Origin: Peromyscus leucopus | Taxonomy: Eukaryota > Chordata > Mammalia > Rodentia > Cricetidae | Length of the DNA: 64,000 nt | Direction of reading: 5' to 3' | Assembly (NCBI RefSeq): GCF_004664715.2 | Contig: NC_051068.1 | Span: forward strand, 131,212,716 to 131,276,715 | Part shown: positions 22,383 to 33,273 of the stretch, one piece after another | How the letters are laid out: every line of letters starts with the position of its first letter | Position numbering within the stretch: position 1 is the stretch's first letter | The notes under the pieces: model-generated | Database searches by the model: none | What the model was told of the DNA's origin: nothing | The model's input: only the letters and a program-made list of their open reading frames with translations | Program-made: the position numbers and the translations under genes

Positions 22383-23955
22383 ATGGTTCCTGAGCTACAT
22401 GCTGCTTTGACGGAAACATAGATCCATGGCTTCACAGAGTCAGTGGTAAACTTAGTTCCACCATGCTGAAAATCTGAAGTATGTGGAGCCAGCTGCCATT
22501 TCAGTCCTAGCAATGATACAGTTTAAAGCAGTAGGTTCACAATAAGTCAGATTCAAATGGAAGAAGACTTTAAATGGCTTACAATATGTGTAAAAATATA
22601 TGTTGGAAGAGAGAAGAAAATGAATATAGACAGTTATATAAAGAAATAGTTTAAAAAAATAAAGTCTTTAAAGAAACAATAAACATAATATAAAAATAAG
22701 CCATGTAAAGATAGATATCACACAGAGAGTCCAGATTATGTTGTCTCTGGAATTTTTAACTTCAGAAAGACATTTGATTAAAAAGGCTACTCAGTTAAAC
22801 CAATATATATACCAATATCAAAACTTGGGTTTTAAGTTACATTGCTTTTTGTTTCCACAGGAAGCAAGAGGCTATGGATTTGTTCTAGGTTAAGATGAAT
22901 CAGATTTGGTCAACCTTAATAGATGGTACCTATCAATAAAGGTTATAAGCTGGTTTTCCTAGGACTTGACCATTATCTCAAATTTTCTCAGGATCCCCAT
23001 AAGACTACCAGTGCTCCCTATCAGTCGGAAGTAACCTAGAAAACTATGCCCATGTTCCCCAAAAATGGATTATGAATGTTTGTCTTTATTTAGATTGTTG
23101 ACTACAAATTATTATTGATCATAGTCAATCTCTTTCTAAAAGAAAGGGGGATATGATATAGGTATATAGGATATAGATATGATAGGATAAAATGGTAGAT
23201 TATTGAATCTAATTTTAAAAAGCAACAACTTGTTTAAAAATGTTTCACATTGCTATGGATCTTAGTTTATAGATACAAATTTAGTTAATTTTGTTATACT
23301 GTATGTATATTTCTACTCTTGTTTAAAGTATTTTGTTTGTGTAACTCATTTAAAATTGTAATGTATATTTGAGAAATACAGATTAAGAGTTAATCATCTA
23401 TGATAATCAAACTTGTAGTCATGTTAAGTTTTCTAGTTATACATAGATATAATTCAGCTAAGCAGGTAATCTTCAAACACTTCAAAGACCTGCAGAATAT
23501 AGCATTTAAATATTTTAAAAACTTAGTCTTTTCTGGACAATGAGACACATTTACTGCTGGCAGCACCAATTTACTTCAGAGAGAGAGATGGGCATCAAAG
23601 ACACTCCATATGGAGTTTATCTTCTTGGCAAAAATAGCCATTTGGGCAAGAAACTGTTCTTGCCGAGACTGCTTGACAAAATGTTGCATTAATTAGACAT
23701 GCAGGACCCATAGGAAGATGACCACTGAACTTTGCAAGGCAGAATGGTCCTTCAGGTTCCTGCTTTGCAGAAAAAACTGCCAGACATTCTATAGAACACA
23801 GAGAAAAGGGACTGAGAGACTAGGCCTATGGACTAAAAATGGATGCCCCAATGCTGCAGAGAAACTTTGGATGACTGTCCAGGTAGGCAGCTCTCTCTGT
23901 CATTGTCAGAATTTTGGAAGTTGCTTACAATACATTTCCTGTGTACTTAGGTAAT

Positions 23956-24304
23956 TGCTGTGGGATGTTCTGTATGTCCTGTGGGAGCCCTTCTTGGGTT
24001 CTTTGTGGCGTTACCCAGCAGGCAGGCAGGAAGACAGGAAGGCAGAAGGACTGACTGCAGCCGCCGCCATGACCAGCAGCATGTGAAGATGCCGGTAAGC
24101 CACCAGCCACGTGGCAAGGTATAGATTTATGGAAATGGATTAATTTAAGCTATAAGCACAGTTAGCAAGAAGCCTGCCACGGCCATACAGTTTGTAAGCA
24201 ATATAAGTCTCTGTGTTTACTTGGTTGGGTCTGAGCGGCTGTGGGACTGGCGGGTGACAAAGATTTGTCCTGACTGTGGGCAAGGCAGGAAAACTCTAGC
24301 TGCA
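23956..24304 (+). mobile_element. Provirus E 5' LTR, internally deleted
   Basis: The first 66 bp are identical to the 3' LTR, then about 165 bp are missing (after TTACCCAGCAGG) before the shared ACAGGAAGGCAGAAGGACTG region. It lacks the AATAAATAAAACC segment present in the 3' LTR. Confidence 0.93.
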
Positions 24305-24306
24305 AA

Positions 24307-24320
24307 TGGCGCCCAACGTG
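24307..24320 (+). other. Primer-binding site, tRNA-Lys type
   Basis: TGGCGCCCAACGTG matches the tRNA-Lys(1,2)-type site exactly for 14 nt, then diverges. Confidence 0.88.
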
Positions 24321-25368
24321 TTGGCAAGAGTTTGTACCTAAAACCTGAGAAAAAAGATTCTAAAACGGAACTAAAAACAGCTTCCTAATTGTCTCTCTCA
24401 AATGAGCAGCAGCTGCCGGTTTGAGTTACTGGCGGGTTCCTGGCATGTGCGCTCGACCTACAGTATGGCAGGAATGAGGCCTCTGCAAGTGGAACATTAA
24501 GCTGCGTGGTGGATTTAGCCTTTGCTAGTACAAAACAAAAAAGGTTTCTGGGCTACACGCTGCTTGGATAAAAGCATAGACTCACGATAGCTTCCAGAGC
24601 TGGCAGTAAAGGCACCACAGGCATGTTGGGAAGCTGAGGTGGGCGGAGCAAGCAGCCATGGCACCTTTTCAGTCTTAGAAATGGTGCAGTTTAAAGCAAC
24701 AGATTCACAATAAGACAGATTCAGATGGAACAAGACTTTAAATGCTTTACAATGTGTGTAAAAATGTACATAGGCTTGGAAGAGAGAGGAAAAGGAACAT
24801 AGACAGTTATATAAAGAAATAGAAAGTTTAAAAAAATAAAGTCTTTAAAGAGAAAGTAAAAGTAATATAAAAAATAAGCCATGTAAAGATGGATATCACA
24901 CAGAGAGTCTGGATTATATTGTCTTTGGGATTTTTAACTGCAGAAAGACATGTGATTGTAAAGACTGCTCAGTTAAATCAATGTGTATATTTTAAAGGTA
25001 TTTCAATTTTGAAATTTATGTCTAAGGATGTGTTGCTTTGGAAAGGAGACTCTAATTTTGTTTTCACAGAAAGCCAGAGGCTATGGATTTGTTCCAGATT
25101 AAGATACATCAGGTTTGACCAGCCAAGACCCCCTGAAAGGTCTCCGATGACACCATGGCCCAGATGATCCAACATCCAGAATCGTTTCAAGGCAACTGGC
25201 TCAGACGATACAGTCTCACGGACTACTCCATGAACCTAAAATTTTCTTTGTGTCCCCATAAGATACTGCGCCCCCCTCCAGCAGGAAGTAGTAAGAGAAT
25301 CTATGCCCAAATTCCCAAATATACCAAGCTGGCTTTAAAGATGTGTAAAAGTTAAAACCTTCCTTTTT

Positions 25369-25387
25369 AAAAAAGGAAAAGGGGAAG
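25369..25387 (+). other. Polypurine tract of provirus E
   Basis: AAAAAAGGAAAAGGGGAAG directly precedes the 3' LTR, the usual plus-strand primer site. Equivalent tracts occur at 26728-26744 (A) and 32754-32769 (B). Confidence 0.9.
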
Positions 25388-25905
25388 TGCTGTGGGATGT
25401 TCTGTATGTCCTGTGGGAGCCCTTCTTGGGTTCTTTGTGGCGTTACCCAGCAGGTCCGCATAGAGGATGATTAGGACCATGGGCCTGAGTGCAGGTGTCT
25501 GAGATGGTCTGCACTTGGCTGTGCTGGGGGATGGTCTGTATGTCAAGTTGCTCTGATTGATCAATAAATAAAACCTGATCGGCTGTGGCTAGGCAGGAAG
25601 GATAGGCGGGACTAACAGAGAGGAGAAATAAAAGGACAGGAAGGCAGAAGGACTGACTGCAGCCGCCACCATGACCAGCAGCATGTGAAGATGCTGGTAA
25701 GCCACGAGCCACATGGCAAGGTATAGATTTATGGAAATGGATTAATTTAAGCTATAAGCACAGTTAGCAAGAAGCCTGCCACGGCCATACAGTTTGTAAG
25801 CAATATAAGTCTCTGTGTTTACTTGGTTGGGTCTGAGCGGCTGTGGGACTGGCGGGTGACAAAGATTTGTCCTGACTGTGGGCAAGGCGGAAAACTCTAG
25901 CGACA
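25388..25905 (+). mobile_element. Provirus E 3' LTR, extended form
   Basis: 518 bp. Near its start a TGCTGTGGGATGTTCTGTATGTC segment is followed about 140 bp later by a second TGCTGGGGGATGGTCTGTATGTC, so the U3 begins with a partial duplication. It carries AATAAATAAAACC, absent from the 5' LTR. Confidence 0.93.
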
Positions 25906-26057
25906 GGTAATGCTATATTTTTCTGAGGTCTTTGATGTAGTTGAAGACTAGATAGTTATAGTTATAATTTTCCTTGGTTATGATAAAAAATAAAATAGAT
26001 ATGAAACTTTAGACTCACAAATATAGGATAGATAGAATATTTTATTTAATTTTGCCA

Positions 26058-26634
26058 ATGGCCAAACACCCTAATAGTCGTGCCAGAAACCCCATCCAAG
26101 GACTGAAGAATCTGGATGCAGAGATCCTCAGCTAGGCCCCAGGTGGAGCTCCGGGAGTCTAATTAGTGAGAAAGAGGAGGGTTTATATGAGTGAGAATTG
26201 TTGAAACCAAGGTTGAATAAAGCACAGGGACAAATGGCCAAATGAATGGAAACACATGAACTATGAACCAAAGACTGAGGGGCCCCCAACTGGATCAGGC
26301 CCTCTGAATAGGTGAGACAGTTGATTGGCTTGATCTGTTTGGGAGGCATCTAGGCAGTGGTACCGGGTCCTGTGCTCATTGCATGAGTTGGCTGTTTGAA
26401 ACCTGGGTCTTAGGCAGGGATGCTTGGCTCAGTCTAGGAGGAGGGGACTGGACCTGCCTGGACTGAGTCTACCAAGTTGATCTCAGTCCTCGGGGGAGGC
26501 TTTACCCTGGAGGAGGTGGGAATGGGGAGTGGGCTGGGGGGAAGGGGAGGGGGGCAGGAGGGGGGAGAACAAGGGAATGTGTGGCTGATATGTAAAACTA
26601 AATGGTATTGTAAAATAAAATAAAAGGGAAAAAA
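26058..26634 (+). mobile_element. L1 3' UTR inserted in provirus A
   Basis: A 5'-truncated L1 3' end of about 575 bp (GGCCAAACACCCTAATAGTC start, CCCAGGTGGAGCTCCGGGAG, G-rich tract, TAAAATAAAATAAAA end). The ERV sequence on both sides is colinear with provirus B around 32620. A clean TSD was not resolved. Confidence 0.85.
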
Positions 26635-26744
26635 TTAGACTAGATATTATAACTGTAATTCTTGCTTGGTAACTGTTTTGTTATGTTTAATTTTACTATG
26701 TTAAAGTTAAAACTTTCCTTTTTAATTAAAAAGAAAAGGGGAAA

Positions 26745-27093
26745 TGCTGTGGGATAATGCTTTTGTACACTGGTTTAATAAAATGTTGATTGGCCAGTTG
26801 CCAGGCAGGAAATATAGACAAGATAAGCAGAGAAGGAGAATTCTGGGAAAAGGAAGCCTGAGTCAGGAGATGCCAGCCCACCATCCAAGGAGCAGCATGT
26901 AATGGCATACAGGTAAAGCCACGGAAAATGTAGCAACATATAGATTAACAGAAATGGGCTGAATTTAAGTTTAAACACTAGTCAATAGTAAGTCTGAGCT
27001 AATGGCCAAGCAGTTGTAATATAAGCCTCTGTGTTTTTACTTGGGTCCAAACAGCTGTGGACCAGGTAGCACACAAGAAAACATTCAGCTACA
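26745..27093 (+). mobile_element. Provirus A 3' LTR
   Basis: 349 bp following the polypurine tract, TGCTGTGGGATAATGC to CAGCTACA, then TSD AGGAGG. Confidence 0.94.
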
Positions 27094-27099
27094 AGGAGG

Positions 27100-28440
27100 T
27101 ATTATAACGAGTAGTTATTGGCCATCCAGATTATCCAAGAACAGCACACAACAACTGCTGATCTTTCAAAATCTCTACCTTTAAAATGGTTAACCTGATA
27201 AGCCTGTTTGGGTTCAGCAATGGCCTTTAACAAAAGAGAAACTACAGGCCTTAGAACAGCTTGTATAAGAGCAGTTAAATGATCAACATATTGAAGAATC
27301 AACCAGCCCTGGGAATTCACCTGTATTTGTTATTAAAAATAAGTCAGGTAAATGGAGAATGGTAACAGATCTAACAGCGATTATCAAGGTAATACAGCCA
27401 ATGGGCTCTCTACAATCTGGAATTTCTTTGCCTACTGTGTTACCTAAAGAATGACCTCTGATATTTATTGATTTAAAAGACTGTTTCTTCTCAATACCAT
27501 TACAAGCAAAAGACAGAGAAAGATTTATTTTCACGGTACCTACTTCTAATAATTCTCAGCCAGTTAAAAGATATCAATGGAGAATTCTCCTACAGGAAAT
27601 GTTAAATAGCCCAACCCTGTGCCAATATTTTGTATGACAGCCATTGTAAGTAATACATAAACAATTTTCTAACTCTATAATTTATCATTACATGGATGAT
27701 ATTTTACTAGTTGATTCAAATGCAGATACTTTAGAAAGAATGTTTGAAGAAGTAAAGAAAATTTTGCCTTTTGGGATTATAAATTGCCCCTGAAAAGATA
27801 CAAAGAGGAGATTCTATTAATTATTTAGGATATATAATAGATCTACAAAAAATTAGACCCCCAAATGTGCAAATTAGAAGAGATTAATTACAAACTCTTA
27901 ATGACTTTCAAAGATTATTCAGAGACATTTCCCATCTATGAACTGCTGTTGGGGTAAAAAAATGATGAACTGAGTAATTTTTTCAAAACCTTAGAAGATG
28001 ACAAGGACTTAAATAGTCCAAGAGAATTATCAACTGAAGCTGAGAGAGAATTGGCCTTGGTGGAAAAGAAAGTACAGGAAAGACATGTGGATCGTGTGGA
28101 TCCAAAAATTGATTACATTTGGTTATTTTACCCTCTGATCATTCTCTTATAGGAATTTTAATGCAGAGGGAAGATACTATAGTTTAATTGTTATTCCTAC
28201 CAAATAAACAGAATAAAAAATTTAAAACATATGTGAAAAAGATCTCTGACTTGATTTTAAAAGGAAAATTGATACTTTGTCAATTAGGAATAGACCCAGC
28301 AGAAATTGTAGTACCTTTAACTAAGGATGACATTGTCAAATTATGGGCAGAAAGTGAACATTGGCAGAGAGCTTGCAGTAATTTTTTTTGGGAGAGATTA
28401 ACAGAAAATGTCCCCAAAGCAATAGAATTCAACTTTTAAA
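27100..28440 (+). pseudogene. pol: Provirus B reverse transcriptase and connection
   Basis: RNA-dependent DNA polymerase domain. It resumes directly after provirus A. Visible blocks: [55 protein letters not shown], and the catalytic YMDD at 27689-27700. Connection-domain sequence (DLILKGKLILCQLGIDP, LWAESEHWQ) lies at about 28188-28439. The order and wording match betaretroviral or IAP-type pol. Stops interrupt it early (about 27177 and 27269), after the PKE block (27452) and repeatedly past 27790, with frameshifts between blocks, so no active enzyme is encoded. Confidence 0.88.
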
Positions 28441-28726
28441 GAGAGCTGATTGGATTCTGTCTTGCATTGTATGGGAAACACCAATATCTGGAGCCTGTAC
28501 ATTTTATACAGATGCAAACAAACAAGGAAAGGCAGATTACAAATCAGAAAATTTAAGTAAAGTGATTCAAAGCCCTTATAATTTTGTTCAAAAATCAGAA
28601 CTGTATGCTATTCTGTTGGTATTAATGGATTTTTTGGAACCTCTCAACATAGTTACTGACTCTCAGTATGCTGAAAGAGTGGTCTTACATATTGAGACTG
28701 CAGAATTTATGATGATTTATAATTAA
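28388..28726 (+). pseudogene. pol: Provirus B RNase H, largely open
   Basis: Degrades RNA of the RNA-DNA hybrid. A continuous frame of about 112 codons retains three acidic active-site residues: Asp in FYTDANKQGKADYK (28511-28513), Glu in QKSELYAI (28598-28600) and Asp in IVTDSQYAERV (28658-28660). A stop at 28724 ends it. It is the best-preserved coding piece of provirus B. Confidence 0.85.
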
Positions 28727-28729
28727 CCT

Positions 28730-29650
28730 TGTTATTTATCCAGTTACAAGGTAAAATCAGGAATAAGAAGCATCCCTTACATATAACTCACATCTGATCC
28801 CATACAGGTCTGCCAGGTCCTCAAGCACAAGGTAATGACAAGATCAATAAACTATTGAATGTATATACATACATGCTGGAGGCCTCAGAATTTCATTAAA
28901 AAAAAAATCATGTCAATAGTAATGGTTTAAAAAAGAATTTTTCCATAACCTGGCAACAAGTCAAGGAAATCATAAGGAAATGTCCTACTTGTTCTTTTTA
29001 CAATCAGACTGTACTACCAGCAGGATGTAACCCAAAGGGTACTCAGAGGAATGAAATCTAGCTGATGGATGCGTTTCATTTTGCAAAATTTGGAAAATTG
29101 AAACATGTACACTACACCATTGATACCTATTCAAGATTTCAATGTGTAATTGCTCTGAGTTCTGAAGAGCTGATTCAGTAATCACACGTTTGCTAGAAGT
29201 TATGGCCATCATGGGTATACGTGCATAAATTATAATTGACAATGCTCCAGAATTATGTCTCTGGTAAAATGAAACAGTTTTTTGCTTATTACAATATGAA
29301 GCATATTACAGGTATGCCACATAATCCTACACACTCAAGCAGTTACAGAAAGATCAAATCGAACTCTAAAGGACATGCTAAATAAACAAAAAGGAGTAAC
29401 AAAACCCAATAGATTACATAATGCCCTATTAACTTTGAGTTTTCTCAGTGCTAATGAGAAAGGAAAAACAGCTGTGTAGAGACACTGGATAATAGAAAAA
29501 CCTACAGAGTTAAATCAGCCTATATATTTTAAAGATGTGCTGACCTCAGAGTGCAAACCAGGATACGTATTACATTGGGGACAAGGTTTTGCTTTTGTTT
29601 CTACAGGAGAATAAAAGCTATGGATACCATCAAAATTGATATAGGTTTGA
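28730..29650 (+). pseudogene. pol: Provirus B integrase, broken
   Basis: Inserts proviral DNA. The zinc finger is recognisable: HPLHITH at 28771-28791, GLPGPQAQGN after a stop, and CPTC at 28981-28992. The core begins near HYTIDTYSRFQ (about 29113). The region around the second acidic residue is frameshifted. The Glu-containing TERSNRTLKDMLNKQKGV is at about 29345-29398. The C-terminal part runs to about 29650 (LNQPIYFKDVL, GYVLHWGQGFAFVSTGE). Stops occur at about 28792, 29059, 29179 and 29477. Confidence 0.85.
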
Positions 29651-31560
29651 TTTGAATAAGAGAGACCTCTTAATTAGAAGAGATGTTAGTTCATTGACCA
29701 GCATGACCATCCAGTTAGAATTAACTTATACCACTAACAAATGCTTTTCATTTAATCAGGTATAACTTGCCAAAAGGGAACCTCCCCAAAGTTAGGCTTG
29801 GGGAAGTGTTTTTGTTTTTGTCTTTCAGGAGAATGAAGGCTAAGAAATCTGAAGAACACTAGGCAAATGAGACATCTGAAGAATGGGACAAATCATCCAG
29901 AAAAGAAAAAAGGCCCAAGAAAAAGAGTAAATTGGCCTATTAGTATATCACATATAAAATTTCATAACTCTTCCTAAATGTTTGTTTCTGCTCTTCTCTA
30001 CAGATACATAATGCAAATGGTCTTTTTGTAATCCCAGTTCAATTAAAAATTAAAGCTGGCTTTGGAGTTGGAGCATGGCTTTCTCCTTCTCTAAACCCAA
30101 GCATGTTTGTTAAAAGAAAAATGCAAAATCTTGTATCATGTCAGAAGAGCCATCTGATATGGGACAGAAGAAAACCAAAATTGAGGGACAAATCTCAATT
30201 CTTTGGTTCTATTTCGATTCTTTAAACTTTTCTTAAGGTATGAATTTAAATCAAAATTTATAAGATTAACATATATTTTAAACTTTGTTATGATATTAAT
30301 AGTCATATAGAGTACTAATTCTAGAATAAGGGCTTCATTTAGCTGCCTATACATGTATTTGTGTTGGAGTCTCTCGGTTTTCTGCAGGGAATCATGACAA
30401 GGCCTACCAGCAAATTTGAATTCTCCAAAAAGATGATGGGCCCTCACAATGACAATTCCACATGGACAATAATAATACCACTAATCTGCCAAACATCACC
30501 CAAAGGTCAGCTTTGGACTACAAACTGCTCAGGACAATTTTGAGATGGCTAGCTGAGACAATCCAGCCTCACAGATTACTAGAGCAAGGACTTGAGATAA
30601 GCCCTACACTTTTGTATTATACCAAGACTGGACAACAAATGATACAAATGATACCTCTCCAGGACTTGACAATTAACTAAAAATTTTCTTTTCAGGATCC
30701 CCTAAAGATGCCTTCACCCTAAACAGCAGGAAGCAATTTTAAGAACACAATGCCCACAATCCCAAGAGGTGGGGGTGGGGTTTGGTCATTCAATGGGTTT
30801 TGGATAATAGTCATTGTTTAGGATGGTTGGTTACAAGTTGTTATTGTTAATGTTCAGGAAAAAGCCTAAACAAAGGAGATTAGATTTAAGGTTCTTGTTT
30901 GCAAAAAAAGAAAATAAAAACAGAGGATATAAATGAAAGGTAGATTATTGAATCTACTCTGAAAAGAAAAAAGAGAGGCTATAGATATGATATAGATAAA
31001 AAGGTAATTTATTGAATCTACTTTCAAAAGGCAACTACTAGTTTTAAATATTTTACATTTGATTGGATTTTTGTATATTGTATACAAATTATATATATTG
31101 CTACAAATTTGAGATTGATTTATATAGATATGACAAGATAAAAGGGCAGATTATTGAATCTACTTTTAGAAAGCAACTACTAATTTTAAATATTTTATAT
31201 TTGATTGTATTTTTGTATATTGTATACAAATTATGTATATTGATACCAATTTGAGATTGATATATTGTACATATATTTCTAATCTTGTTGAATATATTGT
31301 ACCTATAGAGTTCATTTAACAATGCAATGCAATTTGCTAATCCTTGAAAGTTATTATTAACAAATATTAGGATATAAAGAAATGAAAATTAGTAGTCATT
31401 AAAATTGAACTTGTAGTCATATTAGGTATGTTTTCAAGGTAAAGAAGATATATAGTTTAGACAGACAGGTCATCTTCAAATCCTTCAGAGATCTACAGAA
31501 TATGGCATTTAAGATGTTTTAATAACATAGATTTTTTAATTTTTTTTTATGACTATGAGA
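29651..31560 (+). mobile_element. Provirus B post-integrase region, no env recognised
   Basis: Sequence between integrase and the 3' non-coding part. A pyrimidine-rich tract ending in CAG occurs near 29829 and could be an old splice acceptor. I found no signal peptide, furin site, fusion peptide or membrane anchor in any frame; the short frames at 30361-30680 match no envelope feature. 29997-30230 corresponds to the segment duplicated on both flanks of B. 30950-31320 contains local AT-rich repeats, including a partly duplicated TATTGAATCTACTTT...TTTGTATATTGTATACAAATTAT unit of about 180 bp. Confidence 0.6.
31030..31270 (+). repeat. Local tandem duplication (about 170-180 bp period)
   Basis: The stretch TTTTGTATATTGTATACAAATTAT...TTTGAGATTGAT occurs near 31070-31118 and again near 31208-31260, each preceded by GCAACTACTA(G/A)TTTTAAATATTTTA. 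Confidence 0.75.
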
Positions 31561-31719
31561 CATATCTGCTCCTGGCAGCACCAATCTACTTCAAAGAAGA
31601 TATGGGCATTGAAGAAACTGCATGTGGAGTTACTTTCATTTGGCAAAAGTTAGCCACTGGGCAAGAAAGTATCCTTGCATTGACTGCTGACAATATGCTG
31701 TCCAAAATGGACAAGCAGG

Positions 31720-31721
<2 letters not shown>

Positions 31722-31769
<48 letters not shown>

Positions 31770-31800
31770 AAAGAAAGTAAGAGAAGAAAAGAAAAAGTAC
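31722..31800. repeat. (CA)n then purine-rich tract
   Basis: A CA run (31722-31767) followed by GAAAAGAAAGTAAGAGAAG-type purine-rich DNA, immediately upstream of the Cox15 fragment. Confidence 0.92.
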
Positions 31801-32236
31801 TGTCGATCCTTGCCAAGAAAAGTATGGTTGCGGCTTTGGCAACAGGTGTCCTCTGAGGCCAGGGCAATATGGCACCATCGATGAAGTGGCTTTACAATCC
31901 AGAAAACATACAGCACTTCTTCCTTTGCAGGCAGCTTAGCAGCAGTGGGCTGATGGCTCCTGGTATGCAGTGGAAAAGTAGCTGGAGCCGTTATTCTTGG
32001 AAGAGTAACTAAGCTGAAGCAGTCTGGCCTCTCAATGGTAGATTGTCATTTAATAAAGGAGATGAAGCCACCCATAAGCCAAGAAGAACAGAAAGCCGAA
32101 TTTCAAAAATACCAGAAATTTCCAGAACTTAAAATCCTGAATCATGACATGACACTGGTGGAATTCAAGTTTATCTGGTACATGGACTACTCACATCAAG
32201 TGTGGGATCAAGCTGTAGGCCTTGCATGCATCCTGC
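31801..32236 (+). pseudogene. Cox15: Cox15 (haem A synthase) retrocopy fragment inside provirus B
   Basis: Cox15 encodes the mitochondrial inner-membrane enzyme that converts haem O to haem A for cytochrome c oxidase. Here about 145 codons from the N-terminal part are readable in the same direction as the provirus. CPLRPGQYGTIDEVALQS comes from 31847. After a frameshift there is [16 protein letters not shown] with an in-frame stop just before it. The open stretch [17 protein letters not shown], then [17 protein letters not shown], ends near 32236. The stretch is contiguous as in a spliced mRNA. One shift and two stops mean it is dead. No poly-A tail or TSD is visible at its 3' end; the ERV sequence resumes at once (GAAGATCATGCCCCAGTG, colinear with 35592 of element C). 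It looks like a captured host mRNA segment. Confidence 0.9.
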
Positions 32237-32753
32237 TTCACAAATGAGTCTGTTGAATATGCTAAGCCTGTAGGCTGAAGATCATGCCCCAGTGTTGAAG
32301 AGAAACCTTGGATGACTGTCCAGGAATCTGGCTGTTTCTGTCATAACTCACATTTTTTGGAAGTTACTTATTTGCACTTCCTGTTTTACTAGTTAATATT
32401 ATTTTTTTCTCAGGTCTCTGAAGGAGTTGAAGATTAGACAGTTGTAGATACAGTTTTCCTTGTTAACAATTTCAGAAAAGAAATTCACTAAGAGGTGTAA
32501 AGTGTATAAATTTGAAAGACATCATAAGATAGTTTTCTGTTAGTAATACAAAATAGGATAGAAAGTGAATTAGGCACATTTTGGACTCACCAAAATAGGA
32601 TAGATAATGAAATATTTTTGCTGAATTTGTCAAATGCAAATGAACTAGACATTGTTGATATATTTATTGCTTATATATATTGTATATAGTTATTGTACTT
32701 ATTGTATATACTTTTTCTTATATCAGGTATAACTTTTTTATTTTTTATTAGAC
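32237..32753 (+). mobile_element. Provirus B 3' non-coding region
   Basis: Colinear with 23850-23955 and 25912-26050 of element A and with 35590-35760 of element C. AT-rich, with no frame longer than chance. Confidence 0.75.
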
Positions 32754-32769
32754 AAAAAAAAAGGGGAAA

Positions 32770-33273
32770 TGTGATGATATATCACGTCCCCCAATATACT
32801 GTGTCTCCTAATAAAATTTACCTGAGGATCAGAGGAAAAAGCCAGCCACTATATAAACATAGAAGTCAGGCAATGGTAGCACATGCCTTTAATCCTATCA
32901 CTTGGGGGGCAGGAATCTGTCTGGATCTCTGTGAGTTCAAGGCCACACAGGGGAATAGAGCCAAGCATGGTGACACACACCTTTAATCCCAGCACCAACC
33001 ATAGAGGTCTGGAGGTCTGTACAGACAGATAGGAAGTGAAGAGCTGAGCAGGAAGAGGAAGTGATATAGCTTGGCTGAAAGAGCAAATGAGAGAACAGAA
33101 CAGAAAGGCATATAGGTGTAGGTAGACAGGAAGTAGCTCACTTTGGAAGCTGTGCAGTTGGTGAGGTGAGGTTAACTGTGGCTTTTCCTATTCTTCTGAT
33201 CTCTCTTAGGCTTTAACTTTAATTTCTGGCTCTAAGGTTTTTATTAATAAGACCATTTAGCAATTCATCTACA
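32770..33273 (+). mobile_element. Provirus B 3' LTR (type 2)
   Basis: 504 bp from TGTGATGATATATCACG, directly after a 16-nt polypurine tract, to TCATCTACA. It contains two B1-derived modules (near 32868-32955 and 32963-33010). It gives the uninterrupted version of the 5' LTR. Confidence 0.92.

Larger units (their letters stand above)
23956..25905 (+). mobile_element. Provirus E: short, young non-autonomous LTR element
   Basis: Complete 1950-bp element nested in A with an exact TSD GGTAAT at 23950-23955 and 25906-25911. Parts: 5' LTR 23956-24304, primer site 24307-24320, about 1.05 kb internal, polypurine tract 25369-25387, 3' LTR 25388-25905. The internal part is colinear with A's leader plus a short integrase-end/3' segment and has no gag, protease or RT. 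The alignable LTR sequence differs at only a handful of positions (about 2 percent by eye), making it the youngest layer. The open frames inside (for example 24889-25167) match no retroviral domain. Confidence 0.95.
21689..27093 (+). mobile_element. Provirus A: non-autonomous type-1 LTR element
   Basis: Complete LTR element with an exact 6-bp TSD AGGAGG at 21683-21688 and 27094-27099. It is inserted in the sense direction into provirus B between pro and RT. Parts: 5' LTR 21689-22036, tRNA-Lys-like primer site 22039-22056, about 800 bp of leader without coding potential, then sequence colinear with the end of integrase and the 3' non-coding part of B (from about 22840), polypurine tract 26728-26744, and 3' LTR 26745-27093. 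gag, pro and most of pol are absent, so it needed helper proteins. It is itself interrupted by provirus E and an L1 3' end. The two LTRs differ visibly (roughly a tenth of positions), so it is not recent. Confidence 0.93.
18239..33273 (+). mobile_element. Provirus B: betaretrovirus-like ERV, gag-pro-pol degraded
   Basis: Class-II provirus with 5' LTR (18239-19075), a degenerate primer-binding site, gag, pro, pol, a long 3' non-coding part, a polypurine tract (32754-32769) and 3' LTR (32770-33273). Recognisable domains in order: myristoylation-type Gag start, capsid, major homology region, zinc knuckle, DTG protease, YMDD reverse transcriptase, RNase H, integrase. No envelope frame is visible. 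Provirus A is inserted between pro and RT; two type-1 solo LTRs sit in the 5' LTR and in gag; a Cox15 fragment lies in the 3' part. Multiple stops and frameshifts make it non-functional. The two LTRs are flanked by a 250-bp direct repeat rather than a 6-bp TSD. Confidence 0.9.

Noticed and set aside
30361..30680. Possible envelope remnant in provirus B
   Set aside because: No signal peptide, cleavage site, fusion peptide or transmembrane segment in any frame; similarity to env could not be supported.
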